A DNA stretch of 64,000 bases from Thalassococcus arenae (GCF_019104745.1 NZ_JAHRWL010000001.1:310001-374000), one strand, 5' to 3'. Positions 9,389 to 17,896 are shown, numbered from the stretch's first letter. Translations and numbers: made by a program. The notes: a model not told the origin generated them from the sequence alone.

Positions 9389-10015
9389 TCAGGCGGCGGC
9401 ATCCCGCATCGCGGCGACGACCTCTTGCAACGACCGGACCGCACCGGATTGCAGGTATTCCATCGCGCGCAAGCTCGCCTCGTGGGCATCGATGTCGGAC
9501 CCGGCGACGCAGTCTTCGATCACGCGGACGAAGTAATCGTGCTGGTGGGCATCCACGAATGTGTAATGCACGCAGACATCGGTCAGCCCGCCGACCAGGA
9601 TCAGGGTCTGGACGCGCAGCCCTTTCAGCAAGATTTCCAGATCGGTTCCGAAAAACGCCGAATAGCGGCGCTTGCGGATCAGGTAATCGTCGGATCGGAA
9701 CCCCATCTGTTCGACGGCGATGTCGGTGCGCGGATTGTCCTCGAGGCAATGAACATCCTCGGCCCCATCGAGTTCACGCCCGAAATCCACCAGATCGGGT
9801 CGGTGTACCTCCTGGATGAAGATCACCGGTATCCCGGCCTCGCGCGCGGCATCGATTGCCTTGCGCGCCTCAAGCATCCGGTCGCGGTAACCCGGCATGT
9901 TGTCGATGGCGCGCACGGCGCTGTCGTCGATGAACGTGCTGGCCTGGATGTCGATCACGATGAGCGCGGCGCGGCCTTCGATCAGATCGCGCGCGCGCAA
10001 ATTCGCATTGGCCAT
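9389..10015 (-). CDS. Isochorismatase-family cysteine hydrolase
   Basis: A 208-residue cytosolic hydrolase of the isochorismatase/nicotinamidase superfamily. The three catalytic residues are visible: Asp22 (ALIVIDIQ), Lys in LIRKRRYSAF, and Cys in LVGGLTDVCVHYT. The GGLTDVCVHYT motif fits amidase-type members (biuret, N-carbamoylsarcosine, ureidoacrylate) more than true isochorismatase. ATG at 10015 with AGGAAGGGG upstream; the longer frame back to 10270 runs over the divergent exporter gene and is rejected. It is divergent from a guanidinium-type exporter, which hints at nitrogen-rich carbon compounds (ureas, guanidines) as substrates; that is inference. Confidence 0.88.
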   Translation of the reverse strand: MANANLRARDLIEGRAALIVIDIQASTFIDDSAVRAIDNMPGYRDRMLEARKAIDAAREAGIPVIFIQEVHRPDLVDFGRELDGAEDVHCLEDNPRTDIAVEQMGFRSDDYLIRKRRYSAFFGTDLEILLKGLRVQTLILVGGLTDVCVHYTFVDAHQHDYFVRVIEDCVAGSDIDAHEASLRAMEYLQSGAVRSLQEVVAAMRDAAA

Positions 10016-10100
10016 GATACTTGCCCCTTCCTTGCCGGTCTGCACAATAGCCGCATCCTCGCGTCCGAATTCGACCGGCACAACCGCAAAGGAAACGCGC

Positions 10101-10415
10101 ATGGCATGGACGATTCTTATGGCGGCAGGAGTGCTGGAAGTCGTCTGGGCGTTCGCGATGAAGCAATCCGACGGCTTCACCCGGTTCTGGCCGTCGGTGC
10201 TGTGCGCCTTGTCGATGCTGGCTTCGGTCGGCTTGCTTGCACTTGCCATGCGCTCACTGCCCCTGGGCACCGCCTACGCGGTCTGGACCGGGATCGGAGC
10301 GGCGGGCGCCTTTGTCGTCGGGCTGGTCTTTCTGGGCGAGGCCGCGACGCCGCTGCGCCTGTTGGCCGCGGCGTTGATCGTCAGCGGGATCGCCTTGATG
10401 AAAGCGGCACAATAA
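10101..10415 (+). CDS. sugE: SMR-family guanidinium-type exporter (Gdx/SugE)
   Basis: A 104-residue protein with four transmembrane helices. MAWTILMAAGVLEVVWAFAMK has the conserved Glu13 and Trp16, and DGFTRFWPS after helix 1 matches the Gdx branch (guanidinium exporters) rather than the EmrE multidrug branch. Works as an antiparallel dimer in the inner membrane, exchanging guanidinium for protons. ATG at 10101 with AAAGGA upstream. No ykkC-type or mini-ykkC guanidine riboswitch was recognised in the 85 bp to the divergent hydrolase gene. Confidence 0.9.
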   Translation: MAWTILMAAGVLEVVWAFAMKQSDGFTRFWPSVLCALSMLASVGLLALAMRSLPLGTAYAVWTGIGAAGAFVVGLVFLGEAATPLRLLAAALIVSGIALMKAAQ

Positions 10416-10470
10416 GTGCATGTTGCCCTGATGCGTGGCTCCTCCTATTTTGCCGCGAGGGGAGAGACGA

Positions 10471-10845
10471 ATGACCGAAGCCAGGCTCAGCTTCAAGGAG
10501 ATGTGCGAGCGGTTCGACGTGACGCCGCGCACCTTGCGCTATTACGAATACATCGAGTTGCTGGCGCCCGACCGCGAAGGCCGCGCCCGCTATTACGGTC
10601 CGCGCGAAGTGGCGCGGATGACGCTGATCCTGCGCGGTCGGAAATGGGGCTTTCCGCTCGAGGAAATCCGCCAGTGGCTGCTGATCTACGAACACGAAGG
10701 GTCGAAGGCGCAGATGCAGGCCTGGCTCAAGCTGGCCGATCGCCAGCTGGGTGAACTAGCCGAACAGCGCGAACAACTCGACACCGCCATGCGCGAACTT
10801 CAGGCCATGCGTGACGACACCACGGCCGAGCTCAAGAAACTGTGA
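10471..10845 (+). CDS. MerR-family regulator (1)
   Basis: A 124-residue regulator with a MerR winged-helix head (FKEMCERFDVTPRTLRYYEYIELLAPDREGRARYYGPREV) and a C-terminal coiled coil (about residues 75-120) for dimerisation. No cysteine pair or metal loop, so not a metal sensor. GGGGAGAG precedes the ATG. It is closely related to the second MerR gene 256 bp downstream; such MerR pairs sit beside acyl-CoA degradation genes in Rhodobacteraceae, so control of the beta-oxidation cluster is likely. Confidence 0.88.
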   Translation: MTEARLSFKEMCERFDVTPRTLRYYEYIELLAPDREGRARYYGPREVARMTLILRGRKWGFPLEEIRQWLLIYEHEGSKAQMQAWLKLADRQLGELAEQREQLDTAMRELQAMRDDTTAELKKL

Positions 10846-10898
10846 TCGCGGCGAATCCAAGGCTTCGGATGGCAGCGCCACGCGGGTGAAAATGGGCA

Positions 10899-10918
10899 GG
10901 GTCAGGTTTTCCTGACCC
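10899..10918 (+). terminator. 8-bp hairpin with TTTT loop after the first MerR gene
   Basis: GGGTCAGG and CCTGACCC pair perfectly around TTTT, 53 bases past the stop. No T run follows, so it is a weak terminator or a pause hairpin. Confidence 0.5.
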
Positions 10919-10971
10919 AACCTAAGCCCCTCAAACCGCTTTGAGACTCAGAATGTTGCGCGGGCCTTGCG

Positions 10972-11029
10972 TTGACGCGAATTGATCTTACGTCAAGCGC
11001 GAAGTGACGTGGCGTTTGAGTTACGTCAA
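10972..11029 (+). promoter_or_regulatory. Clustered TTGACG/ACGTCAA half-sites, probable MerR operator
   Basis: TTGACG (10972-10977) and CGTCAA (10991-10996) form an inverted repeat; a second dyad is TGACGT (11005-11010) with ACGTCA (11023-11028). The nine bases TTACGTCAA occur exactly twice (10988-10996 and 11021-11029), 33 bp or about three helical turns apart. It lies 73 bp before the second MerR gene, so autoregulation and control of the fad cluster by the MerR pair is the simplest reading. Confidence 0.65.
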
Positions 11030-11101
11030 CGAAAATTCCCATTGTATGAAGGGTCGCAAATCCGCACTTCGGGGGTGCTTCCCCGAGGTAAGGAGAGAAA
11101 G

Positions 11102-11503
11102 ATGAGTGACGACCGCATGATGACGATCCGCGAAATGTGCGATGCCTACGAGGTGACCCCTCGCACGCTGCGCTTCTACGAGCAGAAGGAATTGCTGTTC
11201 CCGGTTCGCGAAGGACAAAAGCGCCTGTTCACCAAGCGTGACCGGGCCCGGCTGAAACTGATCCTGCGCGGCAAGCGTTTCGGTTTCAGTCTCGAGGAGA
11301 TCCGCCAGCTTCTCGATCTCTATCACATGGGCGACCAGCAGCAGACGCAGCTGAGCCGCACCTACGAGATCGCGCAAGACCGGCTGTCGGACATGATCAA
11401 GCAGCGCGACGAGCTGAACATCGCCATCGCCGAGCTGCAGGAACAGATGAAATGGGGCGAAAAGATGATCGCCTCGATGAACCAGAAGCGCGCGGCCGAA
11501 TAA
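11102..11503 (+). CDS. MerR-family regulator (2) of the beta-oxidation cluster
   Basis: A 133-residue MerR-type regulator: MTIREMCDAYEVTPRTLRFYEQKELLFPVREGQKRLFTKRD is the DNA-binding head, followed by LKLILRGKRFGFSLEEIRQLLDLY and a coiled coil to the C terminus (about 80-125). No metal-binding cysteines. AAGGAGAG lies before the ATG; in-frame codons upstream to 10982 cross the operator and are not coding. Thirty bp ahead of the acyl-CoA dehydrogenase gene, probably its first cistron. Acyl-CoA or a branched-chain intermediate is a plausible effector, as known for related LiuR/PsrA-like systems, but this is inference. Confidence 0.9.
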   Translation: MSDDRMMTIREMCDAYEVTPRTLRFYEQKELLFPVREGQKRLFTKRDRARLKLILRGKRFGFSLEEIRQLLDLYHMGDQQQTQLSRTYEIAQDRLSDMIKQRDELNIAIAELQEQMKWGEKMIASMNQKRAAE

Positions 11504-11533
11504 GCCCGGACGCGACACCCAAGGGAGAGAGAC

Positions 11534-13315
11534 ATGCCCAGCTACAAGGCGCCTGTGACCGACCAGATGTTCGTTCTGCACGATGTGCTGAAGATCGCCG
11601 AAACCGATATCCCCGGCTACGAGGATCTCGACCGCGACACCACGGCGGCGATTCTCGACGAAGCCGCGAAACTGGCCGAAAACGTTCTGGCGCCGCTGAA
11701 CCCGGTGGGCGACACCGAGGGCTGCAAGCTGGAAAACGGCGTCGTGCGCACGCCCAAGGGCTTTCTCGAAGCGTTCGACCAGATGCGCGAAGGCGGCTGG
11801 ACCGCGCTGGATTGCGATCCCGAATATGGCGGCCAGGGCCTGCCCTATGTCGTCGCGACCGCGGTGGGCGAACAGTTCTCGGCCGCCAACATGGCCTTCA
11901 ACATGTATCCCGGCCTGACCCACGGTGCCTATTCGGCGATCCACGCGCATGGTTCGGACGAACAGAAGGCCACCTTCCTGCCCAAGATGGTCACCTGCGA
12001 ATGGACCGGCACCATGAACCTGACCGAGCCGCATTGCGGCACCGATCTGGGGCTGATGCGCACCAAGGCCGTGCCGCAGGATGACGGCAGCTACAAGATC
12101 ACCGGTCAGAAGATCTTCATTTCGGCCGGCGATCACGACATGTCGGAAAACGTGATCCACCTGGTTCTGGCCAAGATCCCCGGCGGACCCGAGGGCATCA
12201 AGGGCGTGTCGCTTTTCATCGTGCCGAAATTCCTGGTCAATGCCGACGGTTCGCTGGGCGCGCGCAACGCCGTCTCGGTCGGCAAGATCGAGGAAAAGAT
12301 GGGCATCCACGGCAACTCGACCTGCGTCATGAACTATGACGAAGCGACGGGCTATCTGATCGGCGAGGCCCACAAGGGCATGCGCGCGATGTTCACGATG
12401 ATGAACGAAGCCCGTCTGGGCGTGGGTCTCCAGGGTTATGCCCAGGCCGATGTCGCCTTCCAGAACGCGCTGGAATACGCCAAGGACCGCTTGCAGGGTC
12501 GCGACGTGACCGGCACCAAGAACCCCGACGGCCCCGCCGATCCGCTGATCGTGCATCCCGACATCCGCCGCAACCTGATGGATCAGAAATCCTTTGTCGA
12601 AGGCGCGCGGGCCTTCGTCTACTGGGGCGCCCAGATGATCGACCGCGCCCACAAGAAGAACGATGCCGACGCCGACGGCCTGATCTCGCTGCTGACCCCG
12701 GTCATCAAGGGCTTCCTGACCGACCGCGGCTTCGAATGCGCCACCAATGCCCAGCAGGTCTATGGCGGGCACGGATATATCGAGGAATGGGGCATGTCGC
12801 AATTCGCCCGCGACGCCCGTATCGCGATGATCTACGAAGGTGCCAACGGCGTTCAGGCGCTCGACCTCGTCGGCCGCAAGCTGGCCCAGGACGGCGGCAA
12901 GCACGTGATGGCCTTCTTCGACATGGTGAAAACCTTCATCGCCGAGAACAAGGGCCAGGATGACGAGTTCGACGCGGCCTTCCTGGAACCGCTCAAGGCG
13001 GCGTCCAAGGATCTGCAGACCGCGGGCATGTATTTCATGGCCGAGGGCATGAAGAACCCCAACAACGCGCTGTCGGGGTCCTACGATTTCATGCACCTGT
13101 TCGGCCATGTCTGCCTGGGTCTGATGTGGTCCAGGATGGCTCTGGCGGCCAAGGCCAAGCTGGCCGAGGGCGGCGGCGACACCGCCTTCTACGAGACCAA
13201 GATCGCCACGGGGCGCTACTACATGGCCCGTTCGCTGCCGATGACCGCGACCCACCTGTCGCGCATCCAGTCGGGGGCCGATACGGTCATGGCACTGGAC
13301 GCCGCGAACTTCTGA
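11534..13315 (+). CDS. Acyl-CoA dehydrogenase, long C-terminal-domain type (DmdC/FadE5-like)
   Basis: A 593-residue flavoenzyme that makes the alpha,beta double bond in acyl-CoA and passes electrons to ETF. N-terminal acyl-CoA dehydrogenase fold (residues ~40-450) with the FAD-binding [16 protein letters not shown], then an extra C-terminal helical domain (~460-593), giving the length of DmdC-type enzymes. Glu435 in [13 protein letters not shown] is the predicted catalytic base. The same subfamily includes 3-methylmercaptopropionyl-CoA dehydrogenase of DMSP demethylation and ordinary fatty acyl-CoA dehydrogenases; neighbouring thiolase and FadJ favour general fatty acid oxidation here. GGGAGAGAG precedes the ATG. 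Confidence 0.92.
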   Translation: MPSYKAPVTDQMFVLHDVLKIAETDIPGYEDLDRDTTAAILDEAAKLAENVLAPLNPVGDTEGCKLENGVVRTPKGFLEAFDQMREGGWTALDCDPEYGGQGLPYVVATAVGEQFSAANMAFNMYPGLTHGAYSAIHAHGSDEQKATFLPKMVTCEWTGTMNLTEPHCGTDLGLMRTKAVPQDDGSYKITGQKIFISAGDHDMSENVIHLVLAKIPGGPEGIKGVSLFIVPKFLVNADGSLGARNAVSVGKIEEKMGIHGNSTCVMNYDEATGYLIGEAHKGMRAMFTMMNEARLGVGLQGYAQADVAFQNALEYAKDRLQGRDVTGTKNPDGPADPLIVHPDIRRNLMDQKSFVEGARAFVYWGAQMIDRAHKKNDADADGLISLLTPVIKGFLTDRGFECATNAQQVYGGHGYIEEWGMSQFARDARIAMIYEGANGVQALDLVGRKLAQDGGKHVMAFFDMVKTFIAENKGQDDEFDAAFLEPLKAASKDLQTAGMYFMAEGMKNPNNALSGSYDFMHLFGHVCLGLMWSRMALAAKAKLAEGGGDTAFYETKIATGRYYMARSLPMTATHLSRIQSGADTVMALDAANF

Positions 13316-13320
13316 CGGCA

Positions 13321-13343
13321 CGGTGCGCCGGCAAGGCGCACCG
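13321..13343 (+). promoter_or_regulatory. 9-bp perfect intercistronic hairpin
   Basis: CGGTGCGCC and GGCGCACCG flank GGCAA just after the acyl-CoA dehydrogenase stop (13315). With no T run, it is more likely a transcript-stability or processing hairpin than a terminator, since the operon appears to continue. Confidence 0.5.
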
Positions 13344-13360
13344 CACGCCCGGAGTAGAGC

Positions 13361-13573
13361 ATGCCGAAAAGATTCCGCCTGACCCGCCGTTTCAACGTCG
13401 CCATGACCGAGGACGGATACCGGTCGCTCAGGCGGTTCGCGGCAGAGGCCGGGCTGGATGAGGGAGAGGCGCTGTCCTTTCTCTTCGAACATTTCGACAG
13501 CGTCACCGACACCGAGACGCTGTCGATCAAGCTCCGGCAGTTCAACGCCGAACTGGAGGAGCGCAAGCGCTAG
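13361..13573 (+). CDS. Small basic/acidic protein of unknown function in the fad cluster
   Basis: A 70-residue protein: basic N terminus (MPKRFRLTRRFNVAMTEDGYRSLRRFAAEAGLDEGEALSF, quoted in part), then an acidic helix and a charged C-terminal helix (LRQFNAELEERKR). The RFNVAMTEDGYRSL-RRFAAEAGLDEGEAL pattern looks like a ribbon-helix-helix DNA-binding fold (one strand then two helices), but this is a fold guess. GGAGTAGAG precedes the ATG, and it sits only 9 bp before the next dehydrogenase gene, so it is probably translated and co-transcribed. Confidence 0.68.
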   Translation: MPKRFRLTRRFNVAMTEDGYRSLRRFAAEAGLDEGEALSFLFEHFDSVTDTETLSIKLRQFNAELEERKR

Positions 13574-13582
13574 GGAGGGGTC

Positions 13583-14722
13583 ATGCCACGCGACTGGATG
13601 ACCGACGAGCACCAGATGCTCGCCGAAATGACCGCGAAATTCATCGAGACCGAATGGGTTCCGCTGTATGACAAGTGGCGCAAGCAGGGTCAGATGGACC
13701 GGGAAACCTGGGCGCAGGCCGGGGAACTGGGCCTGCTCTGCCCCTCGGTGCCCGAGGAATACGGCGGCGCCGGCGGCGATTTCGGCCACGAGGCCGTGAT
13801 CCTGATGGAAGCCTCGCGCGCCAACCTCGCCAGTTGGGGGCACGGGATCCATTCCGGGATCGTGGCGCATTACATCCTGGCCTACGGCACCGAGGAACAA
13901 AAGGCGCGCTGGCTGCCCAAGATGGTCACGGGCGAGCTGGTCGGCGCGCTGGCGATGACCGAACCGTCGGGCGGATCGGACGTGCAGGCGCTGAAGACCC
14001 GCGCGATCCGCGATGGCAATGTCTATCGCCTTTCGGGCCAGAAAACCTTCATCACCAACGGACAGCACGCCAACCTGATCGTGGTGGCGGCCAAGACCGA
14101 CCCGTCGGAAGGATCGAAAGGCATGTCGCTCATGGTGGTGGAAACCGACGGCGCCGAAGGCTTCCAGCGCGGCCGCAACCTCGAAAAGATCGGCTGCCAC
14201 GCCGCCGACACGTCGGAACTGTTCTTCGACAACGTCCCCGTCCCGCCGGAAAACCTGCTGGGCGGCGAAGAGGGCCGGGGCTTTTACCAGATGATGCAAC
14301 AGCTGCCGCAGGAACGTCTGATCATCGGCTGCGGCGCGGTGGGCGCAATGGAGGGCGCGGTCGCCCGCACCATCGCCTATTGCAAGGAACGCGAGGCCTT
14401 TGGCGGCAATCTCCTGCAGTTCCAGAACACCCGGTTCAAGCTGGCCGAATGCCAGACCAAGACGGTGATCGCGCGCAGCTTTCTTGATGACTGCATCGGC
14501 GAGCTGATCGCCGGCACGCTCAGCGTCGAAAAGGCGGCGATGGCGAAATACTGGCTGTCGGACACCCAGGGAGAGGTGCTGGACGAGTGCGTGCAGCTGC
14601 ATGGCGGCTACGGCTACATGCAGGAATACGCGGTGGCCGAGATGTGGACCGATGCCCGCGTCCAGCGCATCTACGGCGGCACCAACGAGATCATGAAAGA
14701 ACTGATCGCGAGGGCGCTCTGA
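13583..14722 (+). CDS. Acyl-CoA dehydrogenase, 379-residue standard type
   Basis: A normal-length acyl-CoA dehydrogenase. [16 protein letters not shown] is the FAD-binding loop, and the C terminus reads [17 protein letters not shown]. In that motif Gly replaces the Glu used as base by short- and medium-chain enzymes; instead Glu257 ([25 protein letters not shown]) sits where long-chain and isovaleryl-CoA dehydrogenases have their base. Substrate is therefore probably long-chain or branched acyl-CoA. GGGAGGGG precedes the ATG, 9 bp after the small upstream gene. Confidence 0.92.
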   Translation: MPRDWMTDEHQMLAEMTAKFIETEWVPLYDKWRKQGQMDRETWAQAGELGLLCPSVPEEYGGAGGDFGHEAVILMEASRANLASWGHGIHSGIVAHYILAYGTEEQKARWLPKMVTGELVGALAMTEPSGGSDVQALKTRAIRDGNVYRLSGQKTFITNGQHANLIVVAAKTDPSEGSKGMSLMVVETDGAEGFQRGRNLEKIGCHAADTSELFFDNVPVPPENLLGGEEGRGFYQMMQQLPQERLIIGCGAVGAMEGAVARTIAYCKEREAFGGNLLQFQNTRFKLAECQTKTVIARSFLDDCIGELIAGTLSVEKAAMAKYWLSDTQGEVLDECVQLHGGYGYMQEYAVAEMWTDARVQRIYGGTNEIMKELIARAL

Positions 14723-14766
14723 TGGCCCGGACGGCACGCTTTCTGGCTGCCTGCGGGAGCCTCCGG

Positions 14767-14792
14767 CGGGAGTTTATCCGGCAAGATGAAGA
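14767..14792 (+). repeat. Intergenic repeat, copy 1 (GGGAGTTTA..GGCAAGATGAAGA)
   Basis: The stretch after the dehydrogenase contains GGGAGTTTATCCGGCAAGAT followed by GAAGA, preceded by GCCTCCGGC. A second, inverted copy lies at 14982-15010; 23 of 29 positions agree. I recall similar short elements between genes in Rhodobacteraceae genomes, but cannot confirm that here. Confidence 0.7.
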
Positions 14793-14981
14793 TGGATCGC
14801 GTATCGAGCCCCAGACGGCAGCATGGGCGGCAATCGATCCACTCCGGCACCCGGCCCGACCGCTTGGCGGAACGCAGGCGGGGCACCGGAGCTTCACCTT
14901 GCACGCGGCTCAACTCTCCAGTCTGCCGCGCACCACAAAGATGCACCGATCGGCGTTAACCAACTGTGAAGATCGCCCCGC

Positions 14982-15029
14982 TCTTCATCTTGCCAAGTAA
15001 ACTCCGGGGGTGTGGGGGCTGGCCCCCAC
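14982..15029 (-). repeat. Intergenic repeat, copy 2 (inverted), with GC-rich hairpin
   Basis: On the minus strand: GGAGTTTACTTGGCAAGATG then AAGA, matching copy 1 at 14767-14792 in opposite orientation. Directly beside it GTGGGGG and CCCCCAC (15012-15029) form a 7-bp stem around CTGG, immediately ahead of the GST gene. Confidence 0.7.
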
Positions 15030-15068
15030 TCCTCAAAGCGACGCAAGCACGGACGGAAGGACCGCGTG

Positions 15069-15707
15069 ATGACCATTCAACTCTACTGCTTCGGCGAGTC
15101 CGGCAATGCCTACAAGGCGGCGCTGGCGCTGGAACTCGGCGGGCTCGACTGGGAGCCGGTCAAGGTCGATTTCTTCGCCGGTGCCACGCGCTCCCCGGAA
15201 TACCGCCGCGACATCAACGAGATGGGCGAGGTTCCCGTGCTGGTGGACGGCGACGTCCGCCTGTCCCAGTCGGGCGTCATCCAGATGTATGTCAGCGAGA
15301 AATCCGGCCGCTTCGGCGGCGCGACGCCGGACGAGGCGCGCGAGGTCATGCGGTGGGTGTTCTGGGACAACCACAAACTCAGCTCGCAGGCCGGCATGAC
15401 CCGGTTCCTGATGAATTTCCTGCCCGAAGACAAGCGCCCGGCCGAGGTGATCGGCTTCATGCAGGGCCGGCTCAAGGCCGCCTACCAGGTACTGGACGCC
15501 CATCTGGCGGGGCGCGACTGGATCGTCAGCGACGGCATCACCAATGCCGACATCTCGTGCTGCGGCTACCTGTTCTACCCCGAACCCTTCGGTTTCGACC
15601 GGCGGGACTGGCCCGAAATCGACCGCTGGCTTTCGAACATCGAAGCGCTGGACGGCTGGAAACACCCCTATGACCTGATGCCCGGCTCCCCCGCGGACCG
15701 GGCCTGA
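15069..15707 (+). CDS. Glutathione S-transferase-like protein
   Basis: A 212-residue protein with an N-terminal thioredoxin-like domain (IQLYCFGESGNAYKAALALELGG; EVPVLVDGDVRLSQSGVI with the cis-Pro and glutathione-contacting SQS) and a helical C-terminal domain (~90-205, GRDWIVSDGITNADIS). Soluble, presumably conjugating or isomerising glutathione derivatives. The ATG at 15069 is chosen; a GTG directly before it is possible. It lies 13 bp before the thiolase gene, so it is part of the beta-oxidation operon, where it may remove reactive enals; this role is inferred. Confidence 0.88.
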   Translation: MTIQLYCFGESGNAYKAALALELGGLDWEPVKVDFFAGATRSPEYRRDINEMGEVPVLVDGDVRLSQSGVIQMYVSEKSGRFGGATPDEAREVMRWVFWDNHKLSSQAGMTRFLMNFLPEDKRPAEVIGFMQGRLKAAYQVLDAHLAGRDWIVSDGITNADISCCGYLFYPEPFGFDRRDWPEIDRWLSNIEALDGWKHPYDLMPGSPADRA

Positions 15708-15720
15708 AACGGAGAAGACC

Positions 15721-16932
15721 ATGACCGATGCCTTCATCTACGACGCCGTGCGCACGCCGCGCGGCAAGGGCCGCAAGGACGGCGCGCTGCACGAAGTGAC
15801 CTCGCTGCGCCTCAGCGCGCAGGTGCTGAACGCGCTCAAGGACCGCAACGGCCTCGACGGCCACGCCGTCGAGGACGTGATCTGGGGCAACGTCACCCAG
15901 GTCGGCGAACAGGGCGGCTGCCTGGCGCGTTCGGCGGTGCTGGCCTCGGATCTCGACCAATCGATCCCGGGTCTTGCCATCAACCGCTTCTGCGCCTCGG
16001 GTCTCGAAGCGGTGAACCTGGCCGCGAACCAGGTCAAGGGCGGTGCGGGCGACGGCTATATCGCCGGCGGGGTCGAGATGATGGGCCGCGTGGCGATGGG
16101 CAGCGACGGCGCCGCGATCGCCGTCGATCCCAGCCTGGCGATGGACAGCTATTTCGTGCCGCAGGGTATTTCGGCCGACATCATCGCCACGGAATACGGT
16201 TTCTCGCGCGATGACGCCGACGGCCTGGCAGTCGAAAGCCAGCGCCGTGCCAAGGCCGCCTGGGACGACCGGCGCTTCGACAAGTCGATCATCACCGTGC
16301 GCGACGTGAACGGCCTGCCGATCCTGGACCATGACGAATACATGCGCCCCGGCACCGACATGCAGAGCCTCGGATCGCTCAAGCCGTCCTTCAAGGACAT
16401 GGGCGAGGTGATGCCAGGCTTCGATGCCATCGCGCTGATGAAATACCCGCATCTCGAGCGGATCAACCACATCCACCATGCCGGCAACAGCTCGGGCATC
16501 GTCGACGGCTCGGCCGGTATCCTGATCGGCAACGCGGAATTCGGCAAGAAATACGGCCTGAAGCCCCGCGCCCGCATCAAGGCCACCGCCAAGATCGGCA
16601 CCGACCCAACGATCATGCTGACCGGCCCGGTTCCGGTGACGGAAAAGATCCTGGCCGAAACCGGGATGAGCATTTCCGATATCGACCTGTTCGAGGTCAA
16701 CGAGGCCTTCGCAAGCGTGGTGCTGCGGTTCCTGCAGGCCTTCGACGTCGACGACGCCAAGGTGAACGTCAACGGCGGCTCGATCGCCATGGGCCACCCG
16801 CTGGGCGCCACCGGCGCGATCATCATCGGCACGTTGCTGGACGAGCTCGAGCGCACCGGCAAGGGCACCGGCCTGGCCACGCTGTGCATCGCGTCGGGCA
16901 TGGGGGCCGCAACGATCATCGAGCGGGTCTGA
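15721..16932 (+). CDS. fadA: Acetyl-CoA acyltransferase (thiolase)
   Basis: A 403-residue thiolase that cleaves 3-ketoacyl-CoA with CoA to give acetyl-CoA. Catalytic residues are in place: Cys91 (NRFCASGLEAV), His359 (GHPLGATG) and Cys389 (LCIASGMG). Length and the SLKPSFK region fit the degradative FadA/FadI class rather than biosynthetic PhaA. GGAGAAG precedes the ATG. Followed after 7 bp by the tandem NTF2-like gene and then the FadJ-type gene, so the last beta-oxidation steps are encoded together. Confidence 0.93.
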   Translation: MTDAFIYDAVRTPRGKGRKDGALHEVTSLRLSAQVLNALKDRNGLDGHAVEDVIWGNVTQVGEQGGCLARSAVLASDLDQSIPGLAINRFCASGLEAVNLAANQVKGGAGDGYIAGGVEMMGRVAMGSDGAAIAVDPSLAMDSYFVPQGISADIIATEYGFSRDDADGLAVESQRRAKAAWDDRRFDKSIITVRDVNGLPILDHDEYMRPGTDMQSLGSLKPSFKDMGEVMPGFDAIALMKYPHLERINHIHHAGNSSGIVDGSAGILIGNAEFGKKYGLKPRARIKATAKIGTDPTIMLTGPVPVTEKILAETGMSISDIDLFEVNEAFASVVLRFLQAFDVDDAKVNVNGGSIAMGHPLGATGAIIIGTLLDELERTGKGTGLATLCIASGMGAATIIERV

Positions 16933-16939
16933 GCCGGAC

Positions 16940-17896
16940 ATGCACCAGTCGACCACCTCGGAAGCACGGCGGATCGCCGAGCACCTGCTTGTCGAGACGG
17001 GCGCCGCCCTGCAGGCCGGTGATCTCGCGGCTTTTGCCCGCTGTTTCCGTCTGCCGCAGACCGTGGCCAGTTTCGCCGGGCAACGGCGGCTGGAAACCCT
17101 GGAAGACGTGGGCGAGGTGTTCGACAAGGTGCGGTCCAGTTTCATAAATGACGGCGTCGCGCGGGTGGTGCGTTACGTGGAAGAGGCGGATTTCGACGGC
17201 GACGACCGGATCGTCTCGAACCATGTGACCACGATCCATCTGCGCGACGGCTCGATGCGCGAACCCTATCCGACGCTGTCGGTGCTGCACCGCACCGCAG
17301 AAGGCTGGAAGGTCGGGGATTCGCAATACGCGTTGACCGAGGATACCGAACATGCGCTGGCCTTCGCGACCGAACATCGCTCGCGCGGCGAGGCGGGCGA
17401 CATCGCCATCTTCCAGGCGGTTCTCGACGAAATCACCGCGGCCTTCCTGACCAACGATGTCGACCGCCTGCACAAAAGCGTGCGGCTTCCGGTGCTGTTT
17501 CACACCCAGCGCGGCGCCCAGGTCATGAAGACCGAGGACGAACTTCGCCGCGACCTGGCGCTCTACCAGGCCGAATTCGAACTGCATCGCGTCACCGACA
17601 TCGTGCGCCGGACGATCGCGGTGCATCCGCTGGGCCAAAGCCGCTTGGTCGGGCAGTACAACACGCACATCCTCAGCGGCACTACGCAGGTCGTGCCATC
17701 CTTCGAAAGCACGATGCACCTGGAACTTGGCGACGACGGCGCCTGGCGCGCATCCAGCGTGCTCAACGCGATGGGCCACCTGAACTGGTCCGATCAGGCC
17801 CCGGGGCGCGACGCCGCAGCACAACCCTTCATTTTCGTAACCGAACGCCGCCCGCAAGCGGGCCACACCACCACAACAGGAGACAACCATGTCTGA
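16940..17896 (+). CDS. Tandem NTF2-like (SnoaL-type) protein of unknown function
   Basis: A 318-residue soluble protein made of two similar ~140-residue halves. Each begins with a helix then an F-R/L-P motif (LQAGDLAAFARCFRLPQTV; FLTNDVDRLHKSVRLPVLF), a TxxEL/VG helix, and ends with a four-strand sheet (ISNHVTTIHLRDG-like; VGQYNTHILSG). This is the cone-shaped NTF2-like layout, duplicated. No catalytic residues are obvious. It sits between thiolase and the bifunctional enzyme and overlaps the latter by 8 bp, so a role in binding or isomerising an acyl intermediate is possible. Function unknown; gene is certain by context. Confidence 0.82.
   Translation: MHQSTTSEARRIAEHLLVETGAALQAGDLAAFARCFRLPQTVASFAGQRRLETLEDVGEVFDKVRSSFINDGVARVVRYVEEADFDGDDRIVSNHVTTIHLRDGSMREPYPTLSVLHRTAEGWKVGDSQYALTEDTEHALAFATEHRSRGEAGDIAIFQAVLDEITAAFLTNDVDRLHKSVRLPVLFHTQRGAQVMKTEDELRRDLALYQAEFELHRVTDIVRRTIAVHPLGQSRLVGQYNTHILSGTTQVVPSFESTMHLELGDDGAWRASSVLNAMGHLNWSDQAPGRDAAAQPFIFVTERRPQAGHTTTTGDNHV

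Larger units (their letters stand above)
14723..15068. other. 346-bp gap with an inverted repeat pair, no convincing gene
   Basis: The only open frame (ATG at 14722, to 15000) overlaps both repeat copies and has poor codon and residue composition, so no gene is called. The region holds the two inverted intergenic repeats and a strong hairpin; the fad operon may be interrupted here and restarted before the GST gene. Confidence 0.6.

Noticed and set aside
10016-10100. Guanidine riboswitch before the Gdx gene
   Set aside because: No paired ACGR-loop hairpins or ykkC core were found in the 85 bp.
11534-13315. Definite assignment as DMSP-pathway dmdC
   Set aside because: The fold and Glu435 fit, but no dmdB or dmdD lies nearby; the thiolase/FadJ context points to general beta-oxidation.
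11021-14737. A 1238-codon open frame on the minus strand
   Set aside because: Fully antisense to MerR-2, both acyl-CoA dehydrogenases and the small gene; those have ribosome sites and family motifs, this frame has none.
14722-15000. Open frame after the second dehydrogenase, start overlapping its stop
   Set aside because: It spans both inverted intergenic repeats and has no protein-like pattern.
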